In this document: positions 9,209 to 18,683 of the stretch, piece after piece
Layout of the letters: every line of letters starts with the position of its first letter
Position numbering within the stretch: the stretch's first letter is position 1
From: CALAGJ01 sp964293305
Lineage (GTDB): Bacteria > Bacteroidota > Bacteroidia > Chitinophagales > Chitinophagaceae
Reading direction: 5' to 3'
Length of the DNA stretch: 63,802 nt
Assembly (NCBI GenBank): GCA_964293305.1
Contig: CAXYYO010000017.1
Coordinates: forward strand, 1-63,802
Notes under the pieces: model-generated
Databases searched by the model: none
Told to the model about the DNA's origin: nothing
Seen by the model: only the letters and a program-made list of their open reading frames with translations
Program-made: the position numbers and the translations under genes

Positions 9209-10639
9209 CTAATGCTCCATCATGTAATCGGCAAACCGGAGCAAAAGTAACTCATTTCCTGTATTAGACATAGCCTGTATGCCAAAAGGCATGCCATTTT
9301 CATGTTTGAATAAAGGAATGCTAATAGCAGGAATTCCGGTTAAATTTGCAAATACTGTATAAATATCAGCAATATACATTTCAACCGGGTTGGTAGATTT
9401 TGAGCCAATTTCAAAAGCAGTTGTAGGAGAAACTGGTGAAATTATGATATCGTTATTTTCAAATATCTGTTCTGTTTGATTTTTTAATAATCTCCTTACC
9501 TGCTGTGCTTTTGTAAAATAGGCATCAAAAAAACCTTCACTCAGAACAAATGCACCAAGCATAATTCTTCTCTTTACTTCTTTTCCAAATCCTTGGGTTC
9601 TGTTATTTATATAAAATGTGGTTAAATCAGTGTTAGCTGGATTTGTATGAAAACCATATCTAATGCCATCATACCGGGAAAGATTGCTTGAGGCTTCTGC
9701 AGTAGTAAGTGTATAATATGCCGGAACAATATAATCAAGCAGAGAAAACTCTAGTGGGTTAATGCTATGGCCATCCTCTTGAAGTTGGTGGATAGATGCA
9801 AGAATGGAAGAACGAATTGTAGGATCTAAGGCTGGATGTGAAAGTGTTTCAGGGAAATAGGCTATTCGCAGTTTTTCATGATGAATTTTCTGAACGGGAG
9901 TCAATTTCTTTTGCTTTACTTGTATACAAGTACTGTCATATTCATCAGGACCGGAAATGGTATCAAATACTAAGGCTACATCAGAAACATTTGACGCCAA
10001 AATACCAATCTGATCAAAGGAAGAAGCATAAGCTACAAGTCCTTGTCTTGAAATGCTGCCATAGGTGGGTTTTAATCCGATACAACCACAAAAATCTGCG
10101 GGTTGTCTTACAGACCCTCCTGTATCACTTCCAAGGCTAACCATACAAAGTGTTGCCTGTATGGAAACAGCCGAACCGCCGGAAGATCCACCCGATACCT
10201 TGCGTTGATCTGAAGCATTTTTTACAGGTCCATATATGGAATTTTCATTGCTGCTCCCCATTGCAAACTCATCACAGTTTTGTCTTCCAATAATAACTGC
10301 GCCAGCTTCAAGTAGTTTTTCTACTACAGTGGCATGATAAACAGGAGTATAACCTTCCAGCATTTTAGAACCTGCGGTTAATGGATGACCGCTATAACTG
10401 ATCACGTCTTTTATACCTACAATTACCCCGTGTAAACTGCCTAAGAGTTTACCGGTTTTCTTAAAATATTCATCCAAATAAATAGCACGCTCCACAGCAT
10501 CGTCAAATACTTCTATAAAAGCATTGAGATGCTGATAAGATTCAATCCTATTACAATACCATAAAACCGCATTAGAAACAGTTTCTGTTCCCAAAAGAAT
10601 TACAGCCTGATAGGCTTCTACATTTTTGTAAGGAAACAA
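9209..10639 (-). CDS. gatA: Aspartyl/glutamyl-tRNA amidotransferase subunit A
   Basis: Amidase subunit of GatCAB, which converts Glu-tRNA(Gln) or Asp-tRNA(Asn) to the amide form. It has 476 residues with the amidase triad: Lys77 in VGIKD, cis-Ser152 in GGSSGGS and nucleophile Ser176 in GSDTGGSVRQP. The start is a TTG; no in-frame ATG exists just upstream, and the residues FPYKNVEAYQ that follow match the expected N-terminal helix. gatB and gatC are not adjacent. It lies 43 bases downstream of tatA on the same strand. Confidence 0.93.
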   Translation of the reverse strand: MFPYKNVEAYQAVILLGTETVSNAVLWYCNRIESYQHLNAFIEVFDDAVERAIYLDEYFKKTGKLLGSLHGVIVGIKDVISYSGHPLTAGSKMLEGYTPVYHATVVEKLLEAGAVIIGRQNCDEFAMGSSNENSIYGPVKNASDQRKVSGGSSGGSAVSIQATLCMVSLGSDTGGSVRQPADFCGCIGLKPTYGSISRQGLVAYASSFDQIGILASNVSDVALVFDTISGPDEYDSTCIQVKQKKLTPVQKIHHEKLRIAYFPETLSHPALDPTIRSSILASIHQLQEDGHSINPLEFSLLDYIVPAYYTLTTAEASSNLSRYDGIRYGFHTNPANTDLTTFYINNRTQGFGKEVKRRIMLGAFVLSEGFFDAYFTKAQQVRRLLKNQTEQIFENNDIIISPVSPTTAFEIGSKSTNPVEMYIADIYTVFANLTGIPAISIPLFKHENGMPFGIQAMSNTGNELLLLRFADYMMEH

Positions 10640-10682
10640 TTTTTTGTTTCTGTTTGGTGATGGGGAAGAATTGTAAAAAGGC

Positions 10683-10886
10683 TTATTTAGCAGTGGTGCT
10701 GTCGGAGCTAGAATCTTTATCGTTCATTCCTTCTTCCAACTCTTTTTTTACATTATTTTTTGCATCATTAAACTCTCTGATTCCTTTTCCAAGGCCACGC
10801 ATAAATTCAGGTATTTTACGACCACCAAAAAGTACAAGCACAACAACAGCGATAAGAAGTATTTCCTGAAATCCTAAGTTTCCCAT
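10683..10886 (-). CDS. tatA: Sec-independent translocase TatA/E
   Basis: Forms the pore component of the twin-arginine export pathway. The 67-residue protein has the family layout: a short N-terminal transmembrane helix (about 7-21), the FGG hinge (FGGRKIPEF), an amphipathic helix (MRGLGKGIREF) and a charged Ser/Asp/Lys-rich tail. tatC is not adjacent. It lies between rplS and gatA on the same strand, with the rplS terminator in between. Confidence 0.93.
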   Translation of the reverse strand: MGNLGFQEILLIAVVVLVLFGGRKIPEFMRGLGKGIREFNDAKNNVKKELEEGMNDKDSSSDSTTAK

Positions 10887-10959
10887 AACATTTTTTTTTA
10901 AAATGTGAAATGCAAAAATAACTCTTAAACAAATTGGTAAGCTATTCTTGAAGAAAAAT

Positions 10960-10986
10960 AAAAGGCCACCCGTAGGATGACCTTTT
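10960..10986 (-). terminator. rplS terminator
   Basis: Twelve-bp stem with a 3-base loop (minus strand AAAAGGTCATCC, TAC, GGGTGGCCTTTT) followed by ATTTTTC, 20 bases past the rplS stop. The pairing is complete, with two G-U pairs. Confidence 0.85.
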
Positions 10987-11005
10987 AAAGACTTTATTTG
11001 AAGGA

Positions 11006-11356
11006 TTATCTTCTTTTTTCTTTAATACGTGCACTCTTACCACTACGCTCTCTGAGGTAGAATAATTTGGCGCGGCGTACTTTACCAACTTTGTTGAGCA
11101 CCACAGATTCAACATTTGGAGAATAAAACGGAAATAAACGCTCTACACCTATGCTATCAGAAATTTTTCTTACAGTAAATGTAGCAGTAGCTCCCTGACC
11201 TTGTATTTTTATTACATCACCACGAAAACTCTGTATTCTTTCCTTACCACCTTCAATAATTTTATAATTCACAGTTACATTATCTCCGGCTTTGAAGCGT
11301 GGAAATTCTTTACTTGCTGTAAGCTGATCATGAACAAATTTTACGGCCAGATTCAT
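11006..11356 (-). CDS. rplS: 50S ribosomal protein L19
   Basis: Ribosomal protein at the 30S-50S interface. The 116 residues match the usual length, with FKAGDNVTVNYKIIEG, RIQSFRGDVI and the C-terminal GKVRRAKLFYLRERSGKSARIKE. It has its own promoter immediately upstream and an intrinsic terminator downstream, so it appears monocistronic. In many bacteria it sits with rpsP-rimM-trmD; those are not here. Confidence 0.97.
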   Translation of the reverse strand: MNLAVKFVHDQLTASKEFPRFKAGDNVTVNYKIIEGGKERIQSFRGDVIKIQGQGATATFTVRKISDSIGVERLFPFYSPNVESVVLNKVGKVRRAKLFYLRERSGKSARIKEKRR

Positions 11357-11376
11357 AATTCTATTTTTAGAGGCGG

Positions 11377-11408
11377 CAAATTTAGAGATATCTGCCTAAT
11401 ATCTGAAA
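11377..11408 (-). promoter_or_regulatory. rplS promoter
   Basis: Minus strand TTTC, 20 bases, TAAATTTG: a near-consensus Bacteroidota -33/-7 pair ending about 20 bases before the rplS start. Confidence 0.65.
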
Positions 11409-11426
11409 TTATTCTATCAATTTTTT

Positions 11427-12992
11427 TTATCGTGCTACGTTTACTGCTCTTTTTTCACGGATTACCGTAACCTTTATCTGGCCCGGATAAGTCATTTCGT
11501 TTTGAATTTTTTGAGCAATCTCAAAGCTGAGTTTATCACTATCACCATCCGTTACTTTATCTGACTCCACAATAACCCGTAGCTCTCTTCCAGCTTGTAT
11601 AGCGTAAGCTTTTTCTACACCTTGGAATGCTATAGCAATTCCCTCCAAATCCTTAATTCTTTGAAGATATTGTTGCATCATTTCACGCCTTGCACCTGGT
11701 CTTGCACCACTAATGGCATCACATGATTGTACAATGGGTGAAATAACATATTGCATTTCCATTTCATCATGATGCGCTCCAATTGCATTTACCACTGCAG
11801 GATTTTCACCATATTTCTCTGCCCATTTAGCACCTAATAATGCATGGCTCAATTCTGATTCCTCATCGGGAACTTTTCCAATATCATGCAATAAACCTGC
11901 TCTTTTTGCCAGTTTCACATTCAAACCAAGTTCAGCAGCCATTGTAGCACAAAGATTTGCCACCTCCCTGCTATGCATCAATAAGTTTTGCCCGTAAGAG
12001 GAACGAAAACGCATACGGCCTACGATTCTCACTAATTCTTTGTGGAGCCCATGTATGCCAAGTTCTATAATTGTACGTTCTCCAATTTCCATTACCTGAT
12101 CATCTAATTGACGACGGGTTTTATCAACAACTTCCTCTATGCGTGCCGGGTGAATACGACCATCAGAAACTAACCGCTGCAAGCTAAGCCTGGCAAGCTC
12201 TCTTCTTAGTGGATCATAACAAGAAAGCACAATAGCTTCCGGGGTATCATCTACGATTAAATCTACACCAGTTGCTGCTTCCAGTGTTCGTATATTTCTA
12301 CCTTCTCTCCCTATTATCTGCCCTTTAATTTCGTCAGATTCAAGGTTAAAAACCGTTACTGTATTTTCAATGGTTTGTTCAGCAGCAGTGCGTTGGATAG
12401 TTTGAATAACAATTTTTCTTGCCTCTTTATTTGCCTTCAGCTTTGCGTCTTCTAAAATTTCCTGTTGTATTACCAAGGCCTTGGTATTTGCCTCCTGCCT
12501 CAAACTTTCTATCAATTGATTTTTTGCTTCATCTGCAGATAGGCCGGCCACTTTTTCTAGTCTCCTAATATGCTCTTCTTGGTGTTTTTCAAGCTCAGTT
12601 CGTTTTATATTTACCAGTTCGATTTGCTTATTGAGGTTTTCTTTTATAGTAACATTTTCTTTTACTTGCTTGTCTAAAGAAACATCCTTTTGGTTGAGGT
12701 TTATTTCTTTTTGTTTGATTCTGTTTTCGCCTTCGTTTATTTTTCTGTTTCTTTCATTTACGTCCTTTTCAAATTCTCCTTTCAGGTGAACAAATCTTTC
12801 TTTTGCTTCTAATTCCTTTTCTTTTTTAACTGTTTGTGCCCTTAATTCTGCTTCTTTTAAAATACTTTGAGCTTGCAATTCTGACTCTTCTATTCTTCTT
12901 TTTGTGTCTTTATGAAAAATAAATTTACCCAGTACTATGCCTCCTATAAGCGCACCTATTCCAATAACAATCATTATTATCGTTTGATCCAT
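11427..12992 (-). CDS. rny: Ribonuclease Y
   Basis: Membrane-anchored endoribonuclease that starts mRNA decay. The protein has 521 residues in the family order: an N-terminal transmembrane helix (about 5-25), a long charged coiled coil (about 30-200), a KH RNA-binding domain with IIGREGRNIRTLEAATGVD, and an HD metal domain with LLHDIGK and IGAHHDEME. The start is the ATG giving MDQTIIMIVIG. It is transcribed on its own upstream of rplS. Confidence 0.96.
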   Translation of the reverse strand: MDQTIIMIVIGIGALIGGIVLGKFIFHKDTKRRIEESELQAQSILKEAELRAQTVKKEKELEAKERFVHLKGEFEKDVNERNRKINEGENRIKQKEINLNQKDVSLDKQVKENVTIKENLNKQIELVNIKRTELEKHQEEHIRRLEKVAGLSADEAKNQLIESLRQEANTKALVIQQEILEDAKLKANKEARKIVIQTIQRTAAEQTIENTVTVFNLESDEIKGQIIGREGRNIRTLEAATGVDLIVDDTPEAIVLSCYDPLRRELARLSLQRLVSDGRIHPARIEEVVDKTRRQLDDQVMEIGERTIIELGIHGLHKELVRIVGRMRFRSSYGQNLLMHSREVANLCATMAAELGLNVKLAKRAGLLHDIGKVPDEESELSHALLGAKWAEKYGENPAVVNAIGAHHDEMEMQYVISPIVQSCDAISGARPGARREMMQQYLQRIKDLEGIAIAFQGVEKAYAIQAGRELRVIVESDKVTDGDSDKLSFEIAQKIQNEMTYPGQIKVTVIREKRAVNVAR

Positions 12993-13296
12993 TCTGCTGT
13001 TTTTTTAAATATATATTAAATACGAAAGTATTCATACAATCCTTTTTTGATGAATATTTTTTGTAGTTGGCGAAGATAGCCTTTGAACAGCTATCTCCTA
13101 AGAAAATTTTTTCTGGTCATTTTGAATTAAAAATTTCCATTATGGGAAAACCCAAGAAGTGATTCAAAATAATAATCATTGATAATCAGTGTATTTATAT
13201 GTTATTTTGAATTGGCACTTAATTTGGATTATATATACTACCCGTTTTTAATCTGTCCCCTCCGAAAGTAGTTTATATAAAATTGTAATTTTTAAA
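12993..13296. other. AT-rich intergenic region between divergent rny and a lipoprotein gene
   Basis: No ORF of note and no RNA structure I can support. It must hold the promoters of rny (minus) and of the downstream lipoprotein (plus). Confidence 0.5.
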
Positions 13297-13689
13297 ATGA
13301 AAAGTTTATTTGGATTATTCGCAGGGGCTTTATTTTTTGTTTCTTGCTCTACAAAAGATGTAAGCACGCCAGTCGAAAATTTTTATGCAGATGAAAATGT
13401 TACTGTTTCATCTATAAATATGAGTACTGTTGATGCCTCAATTAATATTTCTTTTTCAACCTTATACCTAAACAATATACAGAAAATTGAAATAATGAGT
13501 AGTGGGGATAATACTCATTTTTGTACCCGAAGAACATTTACCGTTTCAACGCCATCAAGTAGCGCACAAAATTTTGAATTTATAGACGATGATATAAAGG
13601 GTACCCCAATGTATTATATGTTACGTTTTCTTGATAGCGATGGCATTTGGTCTTATTCCAATTTATACATTTACGATTATCAATTTTAG
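13297..13689 (+). CDS. Small lipoprotein, unknown function
   Basis: A 130-residue protein beginning with a lipoprotein signal peptide (hydrophobic stretch then FFVSC, lipidated Cys at about residue 17). The mature part is Ser/Thr-rich and predicted to be beta-rich, with the C-terminus GIWSYSNLYIYDYQF resembling the last strand of a fibronectin-type fold (weak inference). It is a single gene flanked by the divergent rny and a bidirectional terminator shared with zapA. Confidence 0.75.
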   Translation: MKSLFGLFAGALFFVSCSTKDVSTPVENFYADENVTVSSINMSTVDASINISFSTLYLNNIQKIEIMSSGDNTHFCTRRTFTVSTPSSSAQNFEFIDDDIKGTPMYYMLRFLDSDGIWSYSNLYIYDYQF

Positions 13690-13712
13690 TCTTTAACGGG
13701 GGTTATATTTAT

Positions 13713-13738
13713 AAAAGCTCTGTAGATACAGGGCTTTT
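13713..13738. terminator. Bidirectional terminator between lipoprotein gene and zapA
   Basis: Eleven-bp stem (AAAAGCTCTGT / ACAGGGCTTTT, one G-U) with an AGAT loop. Both strands end the stem with a T run, so it can stop the plus-strand lipoprotein gene and the convergent zapA operon. It overlaps the zapA stop codon. Confidence 0.8.
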
Positions 13739-14033
13739 ATATTTGGTCTATTCCTTTAGAAATAGACTTGATAATTACTTGAATCTTATCGTTTGCCCAG
13801 TCTAACTCTGCATCATCACCATTTCTTTCTTTTTTATCTTCCGTTACAAACCAAAGCAAAACCATTGTAATATAATCCTGCATATCTTTTCCGGCAAATG
13901 CTATTTTAAAATCTAAAATTTTTTGATTGAGCATTTTTACTGTTGCCCTCACTTTTTCTTCGTCTGCAGCTTCAATTCTAATACGATAATTTCTGTCTGC
14001 CAGCGTTATTGATATGGGAATTAGTTCAGTCAT
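13737..14033 (-). CDS. zapA: Cell division protein ZapA
   Basis: Cytosolic protein that bundles FtsZ filaments. It has 98 residues: an N-terminal beta-alpha-beta globular region (ISITLADRNYRIRIEAADEEKVR) and a C-terminal helix. It overlaps the stop of the upstream coiled-coil gene by one base (TAATG), which implies translational coupling. The pheT / coiled-coil / zapA order is shared by many Bacteroidota. Confidence 0.9.
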   Translation of the reverse strand: MTELIPISITLADRNYRIRIEAADEEKVRATVKMLNQKILDFKIAFAGKDMQDYITMVLLWFVTEDKKERNGDDAELDWANDKIQVIIKSISKGIDQI

Positions 14034-14326
14034 TATTTTGCATTAAGTGCCAAAAGGCATTTATCAATTGCTGAAAGATAGCTGTCAATCTTTTTTTCCA
14101 AAGCTTTTTTATCTGCCTCCGGCAAATGTTTTACACCAGACGATAATGCAGTTGATTTTTGCATCCACTGTTCCTTTTCAGTATTCAGTGTATCAATTTG
14201 CTTACCAGCAACTTCCAGTTTTGTTCTGAGTTTATTATTTTCACCCTGAGCTGCATGTAACTGCTTCAGCAGTGCCGAAACCATTATTTGTAATTGCTCT
14301 ATATTTTCTTTTATCGCCGAAGGCAT
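14033..14326 (-). CDS. Small coiled-coil protein (ZapA partner candidate)
   Basis: A 97-residue protein with no named domain. Heptad-like leucines across about residues 8-55 predict a coiled coil, with a second helix near the C-terminus (KKALEKKIDSYLSAIDKCLLAL). It starts 10 bases after pheT and overlaps zapA by one base. The context suggests a division-associated partner of ZapA, comparable to ZapB (inference from position and coiled coil only). Confidence 0.82.
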   Translation of the reverse strand: MPSAIKENIEQLQIMVSALLKQLHAAQGENNKLRTKLEVAGKQIDTLNTEKEQWMQKSTALSSGVKHLPEADKKALEKKIDSYLSAIDKCLLALNAK

Positions 14327-14336
14327 AAATTCAATA

Positions 14337-16757
14337 TTACTTTCTTATTTCCGCTTGTAGTTTTCCTTCAAGTTTTTGTCTAATTTTTTGCATGGCAGCT
14401 TCTATCTCTTTCTCAGTTAAAGTTTTTTCTTCATTGGTAAAAGTACACCTTATGGCCAATGATTTTTTGTCTTTGCCAATTTTCTCACTTTCAAAAACGT
14501 CAAATAAACTAATGCCAGTTAATCCATTTATAGCACTGCCGTATAATTCCATTTCAATTTGTTCATAGGAAATTTGTTTGTCTATCAACATGGAAATATC
14601 CCTATCTACCGGCATAAATTTAGAAACAGGTTTATAAATAATTTTAAGATTTTCTGTTAATTGGCATAATTGATCAAAGTAAAGGTTGATCCAAAATACT
14701 TCTTGCTCTACACCAAATAGCTCCCTGCGATGATTGGAAACAACTGTAATGTTCCCAATTTTTATTTTGCCCACACAGATATCAAAATTTACTGATGCTG
14801 ATGCATAATTTTTTACAAATTGAAAATTTTTAAGACCACTCAATGCCATTAATTGTGCAACAATTCCTTTTGCATAAAACATACTAATTAACTCAGATTT
14901 TTCTTGCCAATGTAGTCCATGATTATTGCCGGTTATACAAATACTTAATTGATGCTGTTCAACATATTTCCCCTCACCGGAAACGGCATATATATTTCCG
15001 TATTCAAATAATTTTAGGTCTGTATTTTTTCTGTTGATATTGTAACTGATGGTTTCTAATTGTGGCTCAAGCATAGAGGGCCGCATAATGTCTAACTCAG
15101 AACTAAGGCTATTCATCATTTTAACCGTGGATGAAAGTATAGTATCATCATAATATTTACTGTTGGTAATTGAGTTACAAATTATTTCTGTAAAGCCCAT
15201 GCCAGTAAGTGCTTGTCCTAGTTTTTCCCTTAGTTCAAGTCGATAATTATTTCCACCGGAAGGAGTTAGTTGTACGCTGTCTGGTATATCAATATTGTCT
15301 AAACCATCTATGCGAAGTATTTCTTCTGCTATATCGGCAGGCAAGCTAATGTCGGGTTTATTGAAAGGTGCTGCTACTCTTATGTCATCAATTCCTTCTT
15401 TTATCAATTCAAAACCCAGATTTTCTAGGATATTCTTTATTGCATCAGGATGATAATTTTTACCACTTATTTTTTTGAGATAATGATACTTAATACTTAC
15501 CTGTTTTTTCTCTGCAGGCTTTGGATAAAGGTCTGTTGTATTGCCATCCCATGATCCATCAGCTAATTCGATAATCAATTGGGCAGCTCTTTTAGCAACA
15601 ATAACTGTCTGCGATATATCCGTTCCTTTTTCAAATCGTATGGCGGCTTCTGTTCTAAGTGCATGATGCATAGAAGATTTACGAATTGAACTAGTACTAA
15701 AACAAGCACTCTCTAAGAAAATACTTTTTGTTTCCTCGGTTACGCCACTATCTAAGCCCCCAAATACCCCACCGATACTCATGGGATGTTCTGAATTGCA
15801 AATCATCAAGTCAGAGGCAGTGAGTTTTCTTTCTTTTTCATCTAGGCAAATAAAAGGTGTCCCTTCGGGCAATGTTTGCACAATTATTTCATTCCCTTTT
15901 ATTTTCTCCAAATCAAATGCATGTAGCGGCTGCCCAGTTTCGTGCAAAATAAAATTGGTAATATCTACAATATTATTTATTGGCCGTTGGCCAATACTTT
16001 TTAAAAAATCCTGAAGCCATTTTGGCGATTCCTTTACTTTTATATTGGTAAACACCAGACCCGAATATCTTGGGCAAGCACTATAATCTTTTACTGAAAC
16101 TTTTATTTCAGGTGCTTTCTCACCAGCTCCTTTAATATTTTGAAAAGGAAGTTTAGGCTTTGTTGATTTTTTGTTGTGATGGCTCATCCAAGCGCATACA
16201 TCTTTTGCTACTCCAATATGGCTCATAGCATCCATTCTATTTGGGGTAAGCCCAATTTCAAAAATATAATCTGCATAGAGTTTGAAAAAATCTGAGGCAG
16301 GTGTACCGGGCACTGCATTTTCGGGCAATACCATAATGCCATCATGGCTATTACCCATTCCTAATTCATCTTCTGCGCATATCATCCCCTTACTTTCCAC
16401 ACCTCTTATTTTCACTTGTTTTAGTGTAATTGGGTCTCCATGTATGGGATAAATTGTGGCACCGGAAAGAGCCACTACTACTTTTTGTCCGGCGGCTACA
16501 TTCGTAGCTCCACAAACAATTTGAAGTGCTGCTTCCTGTCCAATATTTACAGTTGTAATTTTTAGTCTATCTGCATCGGGGTGTTTTTCGCAGGTTATTA
16601 CTTCACCTACCACTACACCATTTAGATTGCCCTTAATCTCATGGTATTGATCTATACTTTCAACTTCAAGGCCAATTGATGTGAGTATTTTGGAAAGCTT
16701 CTCTGGTGCTATAGCTTCGGGTAAATAGTTATGTAGCCAGTTATAAGAAATGCGCAT
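14337..16757 (-). CDS. pheT: Phenylalanyl-tRNA synthetase beta subunit
   Basis: Structural and editing subunit of the (alpha-beta)2 enzyme that charges tRNA(Phe). It has 806 residues, full length, with the N-terminal tRNA-binding (EMAP) domain, GVVVGEVI...HPDADRL, the B3/B4 editing region, the B5 domain and a C-terminal ferredoxin-like anticodon-binding domain (SKFMPVDRDISMLID). The start at MRISYNWL is family-typical; an in-frame ATG 17 codons upstream is rejected. pheS is not adjacent. It heads a three-gene operon with the coiled-coil protein and zapA. Confidence 0.96.
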   Translation of the reverse strand: MRISYNWLHNYLPEAIAPEKLSKILTSIGLEVESIDQYHEIKGNLNGVVVGEVITCEKHPDADRLKITTVNIGQEAALQIVCGATNVAAGQKVVVALSGATIYPIHGDPITLKQVKIRGVESKGMICAEDELGMGNSHDGIMVLPENAVPGTPASDFFKLYADYIFEIGLTPNRMDAMSHIGVAKDVCAWMSHHNKKSTKPKLPFQNIKGAGEKAPEIKVSVKDYSACPRYSGLVFTNIKVKESPKWLQDFLKSIGQRPINNIVDITNFILHETGQPLHAFDLEKIKGNEIIVQTLPEGTPFICLDEKERKLTASDLMICNSEHPMSIGGVFGGLDSGVTEETKSIFLESACFSTSSIRKSSMHHALRTEAAIRFEKGTDISQTVIVAKRAAQLIIELADGSWDGNTTDLYPKPAEKKQVSIKYHYLKKISGKNYHPDAIKNILENLGFELIKEGIDDIRVAAPFNKPDISLPADIAEEILRIDGLDNIDIPDSVQLTPSGGNNYRLELREKLGQALTGMGFTEIICNSITNSKYYDDTILSSTVKMMNSLSSELDIMRPSMLEPQLETISYNINRKNTDLKLFEYGNIYAVSGEGKYVEQHQLSICITGNNHGLHWQEKSELISMFYAKGIVAQLMALSGLKNFQFVKNYASASVNFDICVGKIKIGNITVVSNHRRELFGVEQEVFWINLYFDQLCQLTENLKIIYKPVSKFMPVDRDISMLIDKQISYEQIEMELYGSAINGLTGISLFDVFESEKIGKDKKSLAIRCTFTNEEKTLTEKEIEAAMQKIRQKLEGKLQAEIRK

Positions 16758-16936
16758 ATTGAAAATATTGGCTGCGAATTTAGGGAATAGGATTTTGGAA
16801 TATGCCAATATACACAGGTCAGCTTCGTGAAGCTATCAAATGGCGTATTAGGCAAAATCATGCAAATACATATTTACATCGTTTTGTAATATAAATTTAT
16901 AGTATAGCTAATAGAAGCAAAAGGAAAACAAACCAT

Positions 16937-16968
16937 TTTGCAATCTTCAATTTTTGATTGTTACTTTG
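16937..16968 (+). promoter_or_regulatory. eno promoter
   Basis: TTTG at 16937-16940, 20 bases, TTACTTTG at 16961-16968: one mismatch from the Bacteroidota consensus. It leaves a leader of about 17 bases before the eno ATG. Confidence 0.65.
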
Positions 16969-16990
16969 CCGCTGTATAAAAATTATTGTT

Positions 16991-18274
16991 ATGAGTAATA
17001 TATCAAAAGTAAAAGCCCGGCAGATATTAGATAGCAGGGGTAACCCTACCGTAGAAGTTGATGTAATAACAACATCGGGCACTGTGGGTAGAGCAGCAGT
17101 ACCAAGTGGTGCCAGCACTGGCATTCATGAGGCAGTAGAACTTAGAGATGCCGATAAGTCACGCTATATGGGGAAGGGTGTTCAAAAAGCTGTTGATAAT
17201 GTGAATAATCAGATAGCTTCCGCTTTACAAGGGATGAATATATTTGAGCAAGCCTCTATTGACCATACCATGATAGCATTAGATGGTACAGAAAATAAAG
17301 GAAATTTAGGGGCAAATGCAATACTGGCAGCATCTATGGCTACCGCACATGCAGGAGCCAAAGAAAGTGGACTACCACTATACCGATATTTGGGTGGAGT
17401 AAATGGGACCGTGCTTCCAATGCCTCTTATGAATATATTGAATGGAGGAGTACATGCAGATAATAAAATAGACTATCAGGAATATATGATAGTACCAGTA
17501 GGTGCAGAAAGTTTTAGTGAAGGATTACGCTGGGGTGTAGAAATTTTTCATCATCTCAAAAATGTATTAAAGAAAAATGGGTATAGCACCAATGTGGGTG
17601 ATGAAGGTGGTTTTGCGCCAGATATACAAAGTAATGAAGAAGCAATAGAAACTGTACTTCAGGCAATAGAAGCAGCTGGTTATAAAGTAGGAGAACAAAT
17701 AGGAATTGCTTTAGATGCCGCAAGCAGCGAAATGTATAAAGATGGAAAATATAAGTTTTATAAAAGTAGTCAGCGGGAAATAAGTAGCGATGAAATGGTG
17801 GCATACTGGACAGAGTGGGTAAATAAATATCCCATCATTTCAATTGAAGACGGCATGGCAGAAGAAGACTGGGATGGCTGGAAAAAACTGACTGATGCTA
17901 TTGGTGGCAGATGTCAACTTGTAGGGGATGATTTATTTGTAACCAATACTAAAATCTTAAAAAGAGGTATAGATACCGGAGTTGCAAATTCTATTTTAAT
18001 AAAAGTTAATCAGATAGGCACCGTTACCGAAACTATTAATGCTGTACAAATGGCCCAGCATGCTGGTTATACAACAGTAATGAGCCATCGTAGTGGTGAA
18101 ACTGAGGACACAACCATTGCCGACTTGGCTGTTGCACTTAATTGTGGACAAATAAAAACTGGTAGTGCCAGTCGAACAGACAGGATGGCAAAATACAATC
18201 AATTGATTCGAATCGAAGAAGCTTTGGGAAAAACAGGTATCTATCCCAAAGGAAAAATAAAATTTAGAAAGTAA
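16991..18274 (+). CDS. eno: Enolase
   Basis: Dehydrates 2-phosphoglycerate to phosphoenolpyruvate. It has 427 residues with the N-terminal motif KARQILDSRGNPTVEVDV, the loop SGASTGIHEA, the catalytic Glu in the IEDGMAEEDWDGW segment, metal ligand VGDDLFVTN, the proton-acceptor Lys in ILIKVNQIG and SHRSGETEDT. The start at MSNISKVKARQ is family-typical; an upstream ATG at 16958 is rejected because it lies within the promoter. It is a single gene, ended by a strong terminator and divergent from pheT. Confidence 0.97.
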   Translation: MSNISKVKARQILDSRGNPTVEVDVITTSGTVGRAAVPSGASTGIHEAVELRDADKSRYMGKGVQKAVDNVNNQIASALQGMNIFEQASIDHTMIALDGTENKGNLGANAILAASMATAHAGAKESGLPLYRYLGGVNGTVLPMPLMNILNGGVHADNKIDYQEYMIVPVGAESFSEGLRWGVEIFHHLKNVLKKNGYSTNVGDEGGFAPDIQSNEEAIETVLQAIEAAGYKVGEQIGIALDAASSEMYKDGKYKFYKSSQREISSDEMVAYWTEWVNKYPIISIEDGMAEEDWDGWKKLTDAIGGRCQLVGDDLFVTNTKILKRGIDTGVANSILIKVNQIGTVTETINAVQMAQHAGYTTVMSHRSGETEDTTIADLAVALNCGQIKTGSASRTDRMAKYNQLIRIEEALGKTGIYPKGKIKFRK

Positions 18275-18324
18275 AAGTTCTGACTGATACTGATTGATAT
18301 TTTCAATCGTTGAAATTTTTCAAT

Positions 18325-18352
18325 AAAAAGCTTGCTTATGGCGAGCTTTTTT
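18325..18352 (+). terminator. eno terminator
   Basis: Eleven-bp stem (AAAAAGCTTGC / GCGAGCTTTTT, one G-U) with a TTATG loop and a T run directly after, about 50 bases past eno. Confidence 0.85.
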
Positions 18353-18683
18353 ATTTGGGAATCATCTAATACATCAATGTAAATATCTCCATGTTTTGAG
18401 TACATTATTTAATCTCCAAAATATTTATTCTGAAGTACTTTAAAGCTATTTTGTTTCTTGAAATATTTCTAAAAGGTAAAATTTTATTACCCCAGATTTT
18501 ATATTATCCATATAGAAAAAATATTACTATTAGGATTCAATACTTTATACAAATGGTAAGTACCAAAAGGCCATTAATTGCCCGTAGGGCGAAAAATATT
18601 AAAACCTCATGTTCTTTCATTTATTAATTTTTTTTAAGCATGTAGGGGTATAAGCTCCATATCCTGTCTTATATAAAATTGAA
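18353..18683. other. AT-rich intergenic region upstream of the TonB receptor
   Basis: Contains copy 2 of the dispersed hairpin repeat (18580-18590) and presumably the receptor promoter. No ORF or other RNA structure is supported. Confidence 0.5.
18580..18590. repeat. Dispersed hairpin repeat, copy 2
   Basis: GCCC-GTA-GGGC hairpin preceded by ATT and followed by GAAAAA. It has the same layout as copy 3 at 52116-52126, with a single loop change. Confidence 0.5.

Noticed and set aside
16821..16834. AGCTTC-GT-GAAGCT inverted repeat upstream of pheT as an attenuator
   Set aside because: No T run or leader peptide rich in Phe accompanies it, and the stem is only 6 bp.
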